A stretch of DNA of 5,803 nucleotides, from positions 1 through 5,803 of the forward strand of contig JAQBXG010000112.1 in assembly GCA_027625125.1 (NCBI GenBank), read 5' to 3'. A program made the position numbers and the translations under genes. Of this stretch, positions 1 to 5,334 are shown piece by piece; within the stretch, counting starts at the first letter, position 1, and the number at the start of each line of letters is the position of its first letter. The notes under the pieces were generated by a model, which was not told the DNA's origin, searched no databases, and saw nothing but the letters and a program-made list of their open reading frames with translations. This DNA comes from Pseudomonadota bacterium (GTDB lineage: Bacteria; Pseudomonadota; Alphaproteobacteria; UBA2966; CAIVPW01).

Positions 1-378
1 TTCGGGCACCTTCCCGCCCGCCGCCAGCACGGCCGCGCCGCCGAAACTGTGCCCGACCAGCAAGGACGGGGCCGCGTAGTGTTCGCGCAGGAATGCGGCC
101 GCGGCGACCAGATCAGCGACGTTCGAGGTGAATCCGGTGTCGGCGAAGTCGCCGCCGCTTTCCCCCAAACCGGTGAAGTCGAACCGCAGTACCGCGAAGC
201 CGCGCGCCGCCAGAGCGGCGCTGACCCGCGACGCCGCCAGCACGTCCTTGGTGCAGGTAAAGCAATGGGCGAACAGCGCGTAGGCCGCCGGCGGTCCCTG
301 CGGTAGATCCAGCCGCCCGGCCAGCATCGCCCCCATCGAACCGGGAAACGTCAGCGTGTGTCGGCTTGTCCCCACCAT
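1..378 (-). CDS. Alpha/beta hydrolase, probably of the hydrolase-OsmC fusion type (partial, C-terminus outside window)
   Basis: The first 126 residues are present; the gene runs off the left edge. A GHSFGG nucleophile elbow (residues 109-114, Ser111 as presumed nucleophile) follows an FAHCFTCTKD segment (36-45) and an RFDFTGLGESGGDF segment (65-78). This combination is typical of the bifunctional alpha/beta hydrolase/OsmC family, in which a C-terminal OsmC domain would act in peroxide or thiol-stress defence; that part cannot be seen, so the fusion is inferred. Start: the ATG at 378 is the first possible, since an in-frame TAG lies 36 bases upstream and is itself the stop of the preceding gene. 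A GGAG lies only one base before this ATG, so the adjacent GTG codon at 375 is an alternative start with better spacing. No signal peptide is seen, so a cytoplasmic enzyme is likely. It follows the ribosome-hibernation gene by 33 bases on the same strand, suggesting co-transcription. The hydrolase substrate cannot be told from sequence. Confidence 0.88.
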   Translation of the reverse strand, partial: MVGTSRHTLTFPGSMGAMLAGRLDLPQGPPAAYALFAHCFTCTKDVLAASRVSAALAARGFAVLRFDFTGLGESGGDFADTGFTSNVADLVAAAAFLREHYAAPSLLVGHSFGGAAVLAAGGKVPE

Positions 379-411
379 GCTCCGATGCCCGGCCAGCGGC
401 CGAAAGCCCTG

Positions 412-771
412 CTACACGGTGCCGCGCGGCGGGCCGTGTTGCTCCCGGTCGGTACGCTTGCGAAACAGGTCCTCCAACTGCCGCGTGGCTTCGCGGAAGG
501 CATCGCGAATCGATACGTAGATATCCTCGTGCGCGTGGTGCTTTGGCGGCTCGCGGGTGACATCGATCTCCGAGCCGGGCACGGTGATATGGATCGATGT
601 GTGGAACAGGTTGCCCTTGTTCTGGTTCTTGTGGGGCGCTTCGACGACGACGCGAAAGCCGGTAATGCTGTCCCGAAAACGCTCCAGCTTTGCCGCCTCG
701 TCGCGAATGCGGGCCTCGACGGCGTCCGATGACGGAAATCCCCGAAACGTGATCTGTAGCGGAATCTGCAT
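412..771 (-). CDS. HPF/RaiA-family ribosome hibernation or ribosome-associated protein
   Basis: A 119-residue protein starting MQIPLQITFRG. It has the pattern of the HPF/RaiA (sigma-54 modulation protein) family: a short beta strand, a helix with the segment AVEARIRDEAAKLERF, a basic strand FRVVVEAPH, a KGNLFHTSIHITVPG strand, and a final helix YVSIRDAFREATRQLEDLFRKR, followed by a short charged tail. Family members bind the 30S decoding region and silence or dimerise ribosomes in stationary phase. It has the length of the short, single-domain forms, without the C-terminal dimerisation domain of long HPF. Start: the ATG at 771 is preceded by GAGAGGG with about 4-base spacing; the GTG immediately before it (774) would sit too close to that site. 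The gene lies 76 bases downstream of the NAD kinase gene and 33 bases upstream of the hydrolase gene, all on the same strand. Which branch of the family it belongs to, and whether it truly hibernates ribosomes, is not settled by sequence alone. Confidence 0.85.
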   Translation of the reverse strand: MQIPLQITFRGFPSSDAVEARIRDEAAKLERFRDSITGFRVVVEAPHKNQNKGNLFHTSIHITVPGSEIDVTREPPKHHAHEDIYVSIRDAFREATRQLEDLFRKRTDREQHGPPRGTV

Positions 772-807
772 CACACCCTCTCAATCCAATTGACCAACCG
801 TGCCGTA

Positions 808-823
808 TCGGCTCGTGCGCCGA
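808..823. other. Small inverted repeat between nadK and the HPF-like gene
   Basis: TCGGC and GCCGA (5 bp each) enclose a 6-base loop in the 76-base gap between the two minus-strand genes. There is no T-run after it on the minus strand, so it is not a convincing intrinsic terminator. It could be an attenuating or processing hairpin, or chance in GC-rich DNA. The remainder of the gap shows no promoter I would defend. Confidence 0.2.
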
Positions 824-847
824 CGCTCCAGGCTATCCCACCAAGTC

Positions 848-1615
848 TCAGGTCGCGAACTGCTCCACCAGAATCCGCTCCTCCAGATCGTGCTCGGGAT
901 CAAACAGCAATGCTACGCGCTTGTCGGTCGCCTCGGCAATCCGCACACCCACGACATTGCGAATCTCGCGGTGGTCTGCGGTGGCGCTGACCGGGCGCTT
1001 GTCCGGTTCCAGGATGCGAAAGCTGATCTGCGCCCGCGACGGCAGCACCGCGCCCCGCCAGCGCCGCGGGCGAAAGGCGCTGATCGGCGTCAACGCCAGC
1101 AATTCCGATTGCAGCGGCAAGATCGGGCCGTGGGCCGACAGATTGTAGGCGGTGCTGCCGGCGGCGGTCGAAACCAGCACGCCGTCACAGAACAGGGATT
1201 CCAGCCGCACCACGCCGTCGATCGCCACTTCGATTTTCGCCATTTGACCGGAAGTTCGCAGCAACGAAACTTCGTTGACCGCCAACGCGGTCCTTCTTCG
1301 GCCGTTCTTCGTTGTCGCGACCATGCGAAGCGGATGCAGCGTGACTTCCTCGGCGCGGCCGATGCGTTGCCGCAGGCCCTCGACCGCGAATTCGTTCATC
1401 AGGAACCCGACCGTGCCGACGTTCATGCCGAAGATCGGCACGCGGCCTAAAGCGCGGTGGATCGTGTGCAGCATCAAGCCGTCGCCGCCCAGCGCCACAA
1501 GCACCTCGGCCTCGCGCACTGGCGCGTTCCCGTACTCGGCGATACAGGCGCGGCGGGCGGCCCGGGCCGCCGGGGTCTTGTCGGCTACGAACGAAAGGGC
1601 CGCAGACTGTTTCAT
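848..1615 (-). CDS. nadK: NAD kinase
   Basis: A 255-residue protein that phosphorylates NAD to NADP with ATP, the only route to NADP in bacteria; cytoplasmic. The family signatures are in order: VALGGDG (40-46, the GGDG phosphate-binding motif with catalytic Asp45), GMNVGTVGFLMNE (63-75), the NE motif (114-115), and CDGVLVSTAAGSTAYNLS (143-160), the glycine-rich NAD site in which Asp144 and the STAAGSTAY loop bind the nicotinamide dinucleotide. The length matches the compact alphaproteobacterial form, which lacks the long N-terminal extension of some other bacterial enzymes. The start ATG at 1615 has AAAGG four bases upstream on the minus strand. It is the first gene of a possible nadK, HPF-like, hydrolase series and diverges from the rhomboid gene across an 82-base gap. 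All core motifs are intact, so the enzyme should be active. Confidence 0.96.
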   Translation of the reverse strand: MKQSAALSFVADKTPAARAARRACIAEYGNAPVREAEVLVALGGDGLMLHTIHRALGRVPIFGMNVGTVGFLMNEFAVEGLRQRIGRAEEVTLHPLRMVATTKNGRRRTALAVNEVSLLRTSGQMAKIEVAIDGVVRLESLFCDGVLVSTAAGSTAYNLSAHGPILPLQSELLALTPISAFRPRRWRGAVLPSRAQISFRILEPDKRPVSATADHREIRNVVGVRIAEATDKRVALLFDPEHDLEERILVEQFAT

Positions 1616-1644
1616 CGAACCTTTCCGGCAGGGCAGGGCGTCAA

Positions 1645-1650
1645 AGTATA
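1645..1650 (-). promoter_or_regulatory. Candidate -10 hexamer for nadK
   Basis: Read on the minus strand this is TATACT, five of six matches to TATAAT, about 30 bases before the nadK ATG. That would give a short leader with the ribosome site just ahead of the start codon. There is no recognisable -35 hexamer 16-18 bases further upstream; that stretch is almost pure GC. The same bases form a GTATAC palindrome, so strand assignment is uncertain. It is the only AT-rich patch in this divergent gap. Confidence 0.35.
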
Positions 1651-1656
1651 CAGATG

Positions 1657-1681
1657 TAGCGCGCGGCGGCGGCGGGCGCTA
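1657..1681. repeat. Inverted repeat in the rhomboid leader
   Basis: TAGCGC (1657-1662) and GCGCTA (1676-1681) are perfect 6-bp arms around a 13-base GC-only spacer built of GGC repeats. It lies 17 bases before the rhomboid ATG. It may fold as a leader hairpin or serve as a binding site for a dimeric regulator; chance is also possible in such GC-rich DNA. Confidence 0.3.
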
Positions 1682-1697
1682 TGGGTGGGGGCCGCCG

Positions 1698-2429
1698 ATG
1701 ATTCCGCTCCACGACGACAATCCCACCTCAATCCGGCCATGGGTCACCGGCGGCCTGATCGCTGCGTGCGTCATTGTGTTCCTGTGGCAGATCGGGCATT
1801 CGGCGAAAGAACTCGACCAGATCTTCCGGACCCTGGGGTTCATCCCGGCGGCGTGGTTCGCGGGGCCGGGCGAGGTCGGCGCCGTCGCACGGCAGTTGCC
1901 GCTGGTGACGTCGATGTTCCTGCATGGTGGCCTGCTGCATCTGGCGGGCAACATGCTGTACCTGTGGATCTTCGGGAACAACGTCGAGGAAGCGATGGGC
2001 CACGGCCGGTTCCTGATTTTCTATCTGGTGTGCGGTATCGCGGCGGCGCTGGCGCAGGCCTACCAGGCGCCGGGGTCTTCGGTGCCGATGGTCGGCGCCA
2101 GCGGCGCCATCGGCGGCGTGCTCGGCGCATACTTCTTGCTGCACCCGCTGGCGCGGGTGCTGGTGGTTGTGCCGCTGGGTCTGTTCTTTTGGACCGCGCG
2201 CATCCCGGCGTATTTCGTCCTGGGGGTCTGGTTTGTCTTTCAGCTGGTCATGGGGGGCGGTGCCGTCGCCGACGAAAACGCTGGTGGTGCGGCCTACTGG
2301 GCCCATGTCGGCGGTTTTCTGGCCGGCATGGCGCTGTTGCCGATCTTGCGGCGGCGAGGCGTGCGGATCTGGGATACCCGCCGGCGGCCGCTGCCAAAGC
2401 CGCCGCGCCGGCGCGGGCCGTGGGGCTAG
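1698..2429 (+). CDS. Rhomboid-family intramembrane serine protease
   Basis: A 243-residue polytopic membrane protein expected in the inner membrane, cleaving substrates within or near their membrane segments. The catalytic Ser is in GASGAIGG (Ser135 in residues 133-140) and the catalytic His is in WAHVGGFLAG (His203), giving the usual Ser-His dyad. The upstream HGGLLHLAGN block (76-85) supplies His81 and Asn85, the oxyanion-type residues of the family, on the second membrane segment. Six hydrophobic stretches can be read: about 16-33, 80-93, 104-120, 136-158, 170-186 and 200-215. An N-terminal polar MIPLHDDNPT stretch and a C-terminal Arg/Pro-rich tail (218-243) suggest both ends are cytoplasmic. 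Start: the ATG at 1698 has a GGTGGGGG stretch six bases upstream and gives the family-typical N-terminus; longer versions would run into nadK antisense sequence. It diverges from nadK and converges with moaA. Substrates are unknown. Confidence 0.93.
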   Translation: MIPLHDDNPTSIRPWVTGGLIAACVIVFLWQIGHSAKELDQIFRTLGFIPAAWFAGPGEVGAVARQLPLVTSMFLHGGLLHLAGNMLYLWIFGNNVEEAMGHGRFLIFYLVCGIAAALAQAYQAPGSSVPMVGASGAIGGVLGAYFLLHPLARVLVVVPLGLFFWTARIPAYFVLGVWFVFQLVMGGGAVADENAGGAAYWAHVGGFLAGMALLPILRRRGVRIWDTRRRPLPKPPRRRGPWG

Positions 2430-2438
2430 ACGCGGACC

Positions 2439-2453
2439 GGGGCCGGACGCCCC
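2439..2453. terminator. Weak hairpin between convergent rhomboid and moaA genes
   Basis: GGGGC and GCCCC (5 bp) flank a 5-base loop in the 29-base gap where the two genes converge. It could slow RNA polymerase from either side, but there is no T-run on either strand, so it does not meet the usual form of an intrinsic terminator. Confidence 0.3.
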
Positions 2454-2458
2454 TCGCC

Positions 2459-3484
2459 TCAGCCGCCGGTGACGCTCATATGGCGGGCGACGGCGGGGCC
2501 GCTATTGCGGCGGTCGATGACGAAATCGTGGCCCTTTGGCTTGCGCCCGATCGCCTCGTCGATCGCCGCCTCCAACAGCTCATCGCCCGCTTCGACGCGC
2601 AGCGGAAAGCGAAGGTCGGCGGCGTCGTTCTGGCCCAGGCACATGTACAGCGTGCCGGTACAGGTCAGCCGCACGCGGTTGCAGGATTCGCAAAAGTTAT
2701 GGCTGAGCGGCGTGATGAATCCGACCTTGCGGCCTGTTTCGGCAATGCGCACATAGCGCGCCGGTCCACCCGACGAATAGTCGATGTCTTCGAGGGTCCA
2801 GGACCGCTCCAGCCGGGACCGCACCAGCGACAACGGCAAATACCGGTCGGCGCGATCGTGGTCGACTTCGCCCATCGGCATCGTTTCGATCAACGTCAGA
2901 TCGTATCCGCACTCGCCGCACCAACGGATCATGTCATCGTATTCATCGTCGTTGACACCCTTCAGCGCCACGGCGTTGATCTTCACCCCCAGGCCGGCGT
3001 CGCGGGCGGCCGCCAGGCCGCGCTGCACCTGAGCCAGTTCGCCGCGGCGGGTGATTTCGCGAAACCGGTCGGGCCGCATCGAATCCATTGAAACATTGAC
3101 CCGGCGCACGCCCGCTGCATACAGCGGTGCGGCAAAGCGATGCAGTTGACTGCCGTTGGTGGTCAGCGTGAGTTCGTCAAGCGCGCCACTCTGTAAATGG
3201 CGGCCAAGCTGGTTGACCAGCTTCAGGATATCTTTGCGGACCAAAGGCTCGCCGCCCGACAGGCGCAGTTTGCGCACGCCCTTGCGAACAAACGCACTGC
3301 ACACCCGGTCCAGTTCTTCCAGCGACAGAACCTCGGACTTCGGCAAGAACGTCATGTCCTCGGACATGCAGTACTCGCATCTGAAATCGCAGCGGTCCGT
3401 CACCGACACGCGAAGATAGGTCACGATCCGCCCGAAAGGGTCGAGCAGGCCCCGATCCGCCGCTTGCGGCGCCGCGCCGTCCAT
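2459..3484 (-). CDS. moaA: GTP 3',8-cyclase MoaA (molybdenum cofactor biosynthesis)
   Basis: A 341-residue radical SAM enzyme. With MoaC it converts GTP to cyclic pyranopterin monophosphate, the first step of molybdopterin synthesis, in the cytoplasm. The N-terminal CX3CX2C motif is at Cys32, Cys36, Cys39 (in RCDFRCEYC) and binds the SAM-coordinating 4Fe-4S cluster. An SGGEP motif (76-80) contacts SAM. The C-terminal CX2CX13C motif (in FCESCNRVRL...MCLG) binds the second, substrate-side cluster. The protein ends in Gly-Gly (340-341), the tail needed for activity in known MoaA. Start: the ATG at 3484 is chosen because GGAGGAG lies directly upstream with ideal spacing; an in-frame start 14 codons further upstream (3526) has no such site. 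It diverges from a ModE-type regulator gene, so control by molybdate or cofactor status is likely. No other moa, mob or mod genes are in the window, so it stands apart from the rest of the pathway. Confidence 0.97.
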   Translation of the reverse strand: MDGAAPQAADRGLLDPFGRIVTYLRVSVTDRCDFRCEYCMSEDMTFLPKSEVLSLEELDRVCSAFVRKGVRKLRLSGGEPLVRKDILKLVNQLGRHLQSGALDELTLTTNGSQLHRFAAPLYAAGVRRVNVSMDSMRPDRFREITRRGELAQVQRGLAAARDAGLGVKINAVALKGVNDDEYDDMIRWCGECGYDLTLIETMPMGEVDHDRADRYLPLSLVRSRLERSWTLEDIDYSSGGPARYVRIAETGRKVGFITPLSHNFCESCNRVRLTCTGTLYMCLGQNDAADLRFPLRVEAGDELLEAAIDEAIGRKPKGHDFVIDRRNSGPAVARHMSVTGG

Positions 3485-3487
3485 GTG

Positions 3488-3494
3488 CTCCTCC
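3488..3494 (-). promoter_or_regulatory. Ribosome binding site that fixes the moaA start
   Basis: Read on the minus strand this is GGAGGAG, a near-perfect Shine-Dalgarno sequence ending three bases before the ATG at 3484 (five bases from its GGAGG core). It favours this start over the longer in-frame alternative. Confidence 0.8.
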
Positions 3495-3528
3495 GCGTTG
3501 ACGGTGATCGTCCGCGCTGGCGACAACC

Positions 3529-3534
3529 ATTATA
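3529..3534 (-). promoter_or_regulatory. Candidate moaA -10 hexamer
   Basis: Read on the minus strand this is TATAAT, a perfect -10 consensus, about 45 bases before the moaA ATG, which gives a leader of about 38 bases. No good -35 lies at 16-18 bases upstream, so expression may need an activator. It overlaps the candidate operator dyad, so a protein bound there could also block it. Confidence 0.45.
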
Positions 3535-3548
3535 TTCGATAGGATATA
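3531..3548. promoter_or_regulatory. Candidate ModE-type operator (TATAT-N8-ATATA dyad)
   Basis: TATAT (3531-3535) and ATATA (3544-3548) are perfect inverted arms around 8 bases, and two of the four inner base pairs are also symmetric, giving 14 of 18 bases in the dyad. Known ModE operators of enteric bacteria are inverted repeats with TATA-type half-sites at similar spacing. It lies between moaA and a ModE-like gene in otherwise GC-rich DNA. The assignment is inference; the spacing differs slightly from what I recall of the E. coli sites. Confidence 0.5.
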
Positions 3549-3574
3549 GCAGACTCGGCGAAAGCGACAACCAA

Positions 3575-3976
3575 ATGGCTGAGGCCAAGACCAGGATCAA
3601 CCGCCCGCCGCGCCCGCATCTGCGGCCCCGACCGCAGGTACGGGTGCAATTCGGCGCTTCGTTTCCCCTCGGGCCAGGAAAAGTGCGGCTGATCGAGGCA
3701 ATCCGGACCACCGGCTCGATTTCGGCCGCCGCGCGCCAGGCGCGAATGTCCTATCGCCGCGCATGGGTATTGATCGACGAAGTCAATCGGTCGTTCCGCG
3801 AGCCGCTGGTTGAAACGGCGACAGGCGGCAAGGGCGGCGGCGGTGCGCGAGTGACGCCGATGGGCGAGATGGCGCTCCGGCGCTATCACGATCTCGAGGA
3901 CCAGGTGATGCGGGCGCTGGACCGAGAAATGGACGCCTTTGGCGAATTGCTGGCGCCACAGGAGACGAAGACGTGA
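3575..3976 (+). CDS. ModE-type winged-helix transcriptional regulator, DNA-binding domain only
   Basis: A 133-residue protein matching the N-terminal DNA-binding half of ModE. The helix-turn-helix runs about 47-72 (GSISAAARQARMSYRRAWVLIDEVN), followed by a wing carrying TGGKGGGGA (83-91), which is the ModE hallmark, and a final helix (about 96-125) that in ModE forms the dimer interface. The molybdate-binding Mop/TOBE domains of full ModE are absent, so how it would sense molybdenum, if it does, is unclear; short forms like this are known in alphaproteobacteria. The N-terminus (9-23) is rich in Arg and Pro. Start: the ATG at 3575 has no clear Shine-Dalgarno and is chosen because it is the only reasonable ATG before the conserved domain. 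Divergence from moaA suggests it controls moaA and itself through the dyad in the gap. Its TGA overlaps the GTG start of chpT, suggesting coupled translation. An alternative is a regulator of unrelated genes that keeps the ModE fold. Confidence 0.88.
   Translation: MAEAKTRINRPPRPHLRPRPQVRVQFGASFPLGPGKVRLIEAIRTTGSISAAARQARMSYRRAWVLIDEVNRSFREPLVETATGGKGGGGARVTPMGEMALRRYHDLEDQVMRALDREMDAFGELLAPQETKT
3960..3964 (+). promoter_or_regulatory. Ribosome binding site for the GTG start of chpT
   Basis: AGGAG lies inside the end of the ModE-like gene, eight bases before the GTG at 3973. It supports a GTG start within the GTGA overlap (GTG at 3973-3975, TGA at 3974-3976). Confidence 0.65.
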
Positions 3977-4599
3977 CCGCGCCCACCGACCTGACAATCG
4001 CCGCGCTGCTGGTCTCGCGCGTCTGTCACGATCTGTCGGCGCCGGCGGGGGCGGTCGGCAACGGGATCGAAATGCTCCGCGACGATGGCGCCGACGGCCT
4101 GTCCGACGCCCTGGAGCTGCTTGAGTTTTCGTCCAACGAGACGCTGCGGCGGCTGCAGTACTTCCGGCTTGCCTTCGGCGCCGCGGGCGGCCTTGGCGCC
4201 ACCACCCCGGTCGCCGAGCTGCGCGATGCCGCGACCGCATACTTCGCCGAGCGCAAGGCGGCGCTGCACTGGCCCAATCCGGGGGAGGACAATCTGTCCC
4301 AGGGCGCGGCAAAACTCGCGCTCAATCTGATCTTGCTGGCCGCCGACGCGTTGCCGCGGGGCGGCACCGTGTCGGTTGAGATCGGTGGCGACAGGATGCG
4401 CGTGACCGCGGTCGGCGACCGGCCCACGATTTCGGAGGCGTCGCGCGACGCATTGCGCGGCGACGTTCCGGAGGGCGGCCTCACCGCCCGGGTCGTGCAA
4501 CCATTTTTCACCGGTGCGCTGGCCCGCGCGATGGGCGGCGAGGTCGGCATCGACGAAGCGGACAGCCGCATCGCCCTTGCCGCGCGGGTCGCGCCCTAG
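3973..4599 (+). CDS. chpT: Histidine phosphotransferase ChpT
   Basis: A 208-residue protein of the ChpT family. In Caulobacter and Brucella, ChpT takes phosphate from the hybrid kinase CckA and passes it to the response regulators CtrA and CpdR. The phospho-accepting motif is VCHDLSAPAGAVGNGIEML, with His19-Asp20 in the first helix of a histidine-kinase-like dimerisation hairpin (about 8-72). The rest (about 85-205) corresponds to the degenerate ATPase-like domain, which does not bind ATP in known ChpT; here too no clear N-box or G-box ATP site is seen, although ALNLILLAADALPRGG (113-128) is its remnant. Start: GTG at 3973, fixed by an AGGAG site and by the family N-terminus, and overlapping the end of the ModE-like gene by four bases. 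It converges on ctrA, encoding its expected partner, and the two stop codons share one CTAG. The family assignment is firm; partner specificity is inferred from the family. Confidence 0.93.
   Translation: MTAPTDLTIAALLVSRVCHDLSAPAGAVGNGIEMLRDDGADGLSDALELLEFSSNETLRRLQYFRLAFGAAGGLGATTPVAELRDAATAYFAERKAALHWPNPGEDNLSQGAAKLALNLILLAADALPRGGTVSVEIGGDRMRVTAVGDRPTISEASRDALRGDVPEGGLTARVVQPFFTGALARAMGGEVGIDEADSRIALAARVAP
4596..4599. other. Shared CTAG: stop codons of chpT and ctrA overlap
   Basis: The palindromic tetramer CTAG holds the TAG stop of chpT (plus, 4597-4599) and, on the other strand, the TAG stop of ctrA (minus, 4598-4596). The two coding regions overlap by four bases, leaving no room for a terminator between them. 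Confidence 0.95.
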
Positions 4600-5294
4600 G
4601 CGGCGGTTTCTTTCGCCGCCTCCGGGTCGCGCAGCACGTACCCGCGACCCCAGACCGTCTCGATGTAGTGCTCGCCGTCGTTCGCGGCGGCGATCTTTTT
4701 CCGCAGCTTGCAGACAAAGACATCGATGATTTTCAGTTCCGGTTCGTCCATGCCGCCGTACAGGTGATTCAGGAACATCTCTTTGGTCAGCGTCGTTCCC
4801 TTGCGCAGCGTCAACAATTCCAGAACGCTGTATTCCTTGCCGGTCAGGTGTACGGGCTTGCTGTCGACCTCGACGGAATGGGAGTCGAGATTCACCGACA
4901 TGCGCCCGGTGCGGATGACCGACTGGGCGTGTCCCTTTGACCGCCGCACGATCGCATGCAGCCGGGCGACCAGTTCGTCGCGGTTGAACGGTTTGGTCAG
5001 GTAGTCGTCGGCGCCGAATACCAGCCCCTTTACCTTGTCGTCCGGCTCGGAATCGCCGGACAGGATCAGGATCGGCGTTGCAACCTTTGCCAGGCGCAAT
5101 TTCTTCAGCACGTCCAGACCGTGCATGTCGGGAAGATTCAGGTCCAGAACGATGATGTCGTAGTCGTACAGTTTGCCGAGATCGAGGCCTTCCTCGCCAA
5201 GATCGGTGACGTAGACGTTGAAACCTTCGCCCGACAGCATCTTTTCGACACTGCGGGCGGTCGCGGGATCGTCTTCGACCAGCAACACACGCAT
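4596..5294 (-). CDS. ctrA: Cell-cycle response regulator CtrA
   Basis: A 232-residue OmpR/PhoB-type response regulator and the master cell-cycle and motility regulator of alphaproteobacteria. The receiver domain (1-120) has the acidic pocket Glu7-Asp8-Asp9, the phospho-acceptor Asp51 in VLDLNLPDM, the switch Ser79 and Lys101 in TKPF. The linker contains IVRRSKGHAQSVI, nearly invariant in CtrA. The winged-helix domain (about 128-225) contains HLTGKEYSVLELLTLRKGTTLTKEMFLNHLYGGMDEPELKIIDVFVCKLRKKI, whose recognition-helix segment is essentially identical to that of Caulobacter CtrA, so binding to TTAA-type boxes is expected. The C-terminus ends Thr-Ala-Ala; a terminal Ala-Ala is part of the signal for ClpXP proteolysis in Caulobacter. 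The start at 5294 gives the canonical MRVLLVEDD. It converges with chpT, encoding its likely phosphodonor, and diverges from fliI across a gap carrying candidate CtrA boxes, suggesting autoregulation and flagellar control. Length and all key residues match the family. Confidence 0.98.
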   Translation of the reverse strand: MRVLLVEDDPATARSVEKMLSGEGFNVYVTDLGEEGLDLGKLYDYDIIVLDLNLPDMHGLDVLKKLRLAKVATPILILSGDSEPDDKVKGLVFGADDYLTKPFNRDELVARLHAIVRRSKGHAQSVIRTGRMSVNLDSHSVEVDSKPVHLTGKEYSVLELLTLRKGTTLTKEMFLNHLYGGMDEPELKIIDVFVCKLRKKIAAANDGEHYIETVWGRGYVLRDPEAAKETAA

Positions 5295-5334
5295 GATATT
5301 CCGTCCTATGCAGGCTCCGCCCCGCGCCGGGCGT

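Larger units (their letters stand above)
3520..3573 (+). repeat. Pair of 10-bp direct repeats in the moaA/modE-like gap
   Basis: The decamer GCGACAACCA occurs at 3520-3529 and again at 3564-3573, offset by 44 bp (about four helical turns). The copies bracket the AT-rich dyad at 3531-3548, and the second ends one base before the ATG of the ModE-like gene. They may be binding sites for a regulator or a small duplication. Confidence 0.55.

Noticed and set aside
113..784. A 223-codon open frame on the minus strand
   Set aside because: It overlaps the HPF-like gene and the hydrolase in a different frame and lacks any recognisable motif, while both overlapped genes show clear family signatures.
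1275..1697. Possible N-terminal extension of the rhomboid protease (the frame is open upstream)
   Set aside because: It lies antisense to nadK and the extra residues do not resemble any rhomboid N-terminus; the ATG at 1698 has a suitable upstream purine-rich site.
1457..3091. A 544-codon open frame on the plus strand
   Set aside because: It runs antisense through nadK and moaA and in another frame through the rhomboid gene; its translation is Arg/Ala/Gly-rich with no family resemblance. Such long shadow frames are common in GC-rich DNA.
3197..3574. Possible N-terminal extension of the ModE-like protein (the frame is open upstream)
   Set aside because: The extension is antisense to moaA and crosses the promoter gap with its operator-like dyad; family similarity begins only after the ATG at 3575.
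3530..4312. A 260-codon open frame on the minus strand
   Set aside because: It is antisense to the ModE-like gene and chpT, is low-complexity Arg/Ala-rich, and has no recognisable domain.
4600..4625. Intrinsic terminator after chpT inside the ctrA end
   Set aside because: There is GGCGGTTTCTTTCGCCGCC, which can form a GGCGG/CCGCC stem with a T-rich loop, but no T-run follows it and it codes for the CtrA C-terminus, so I do not call it a terminator.
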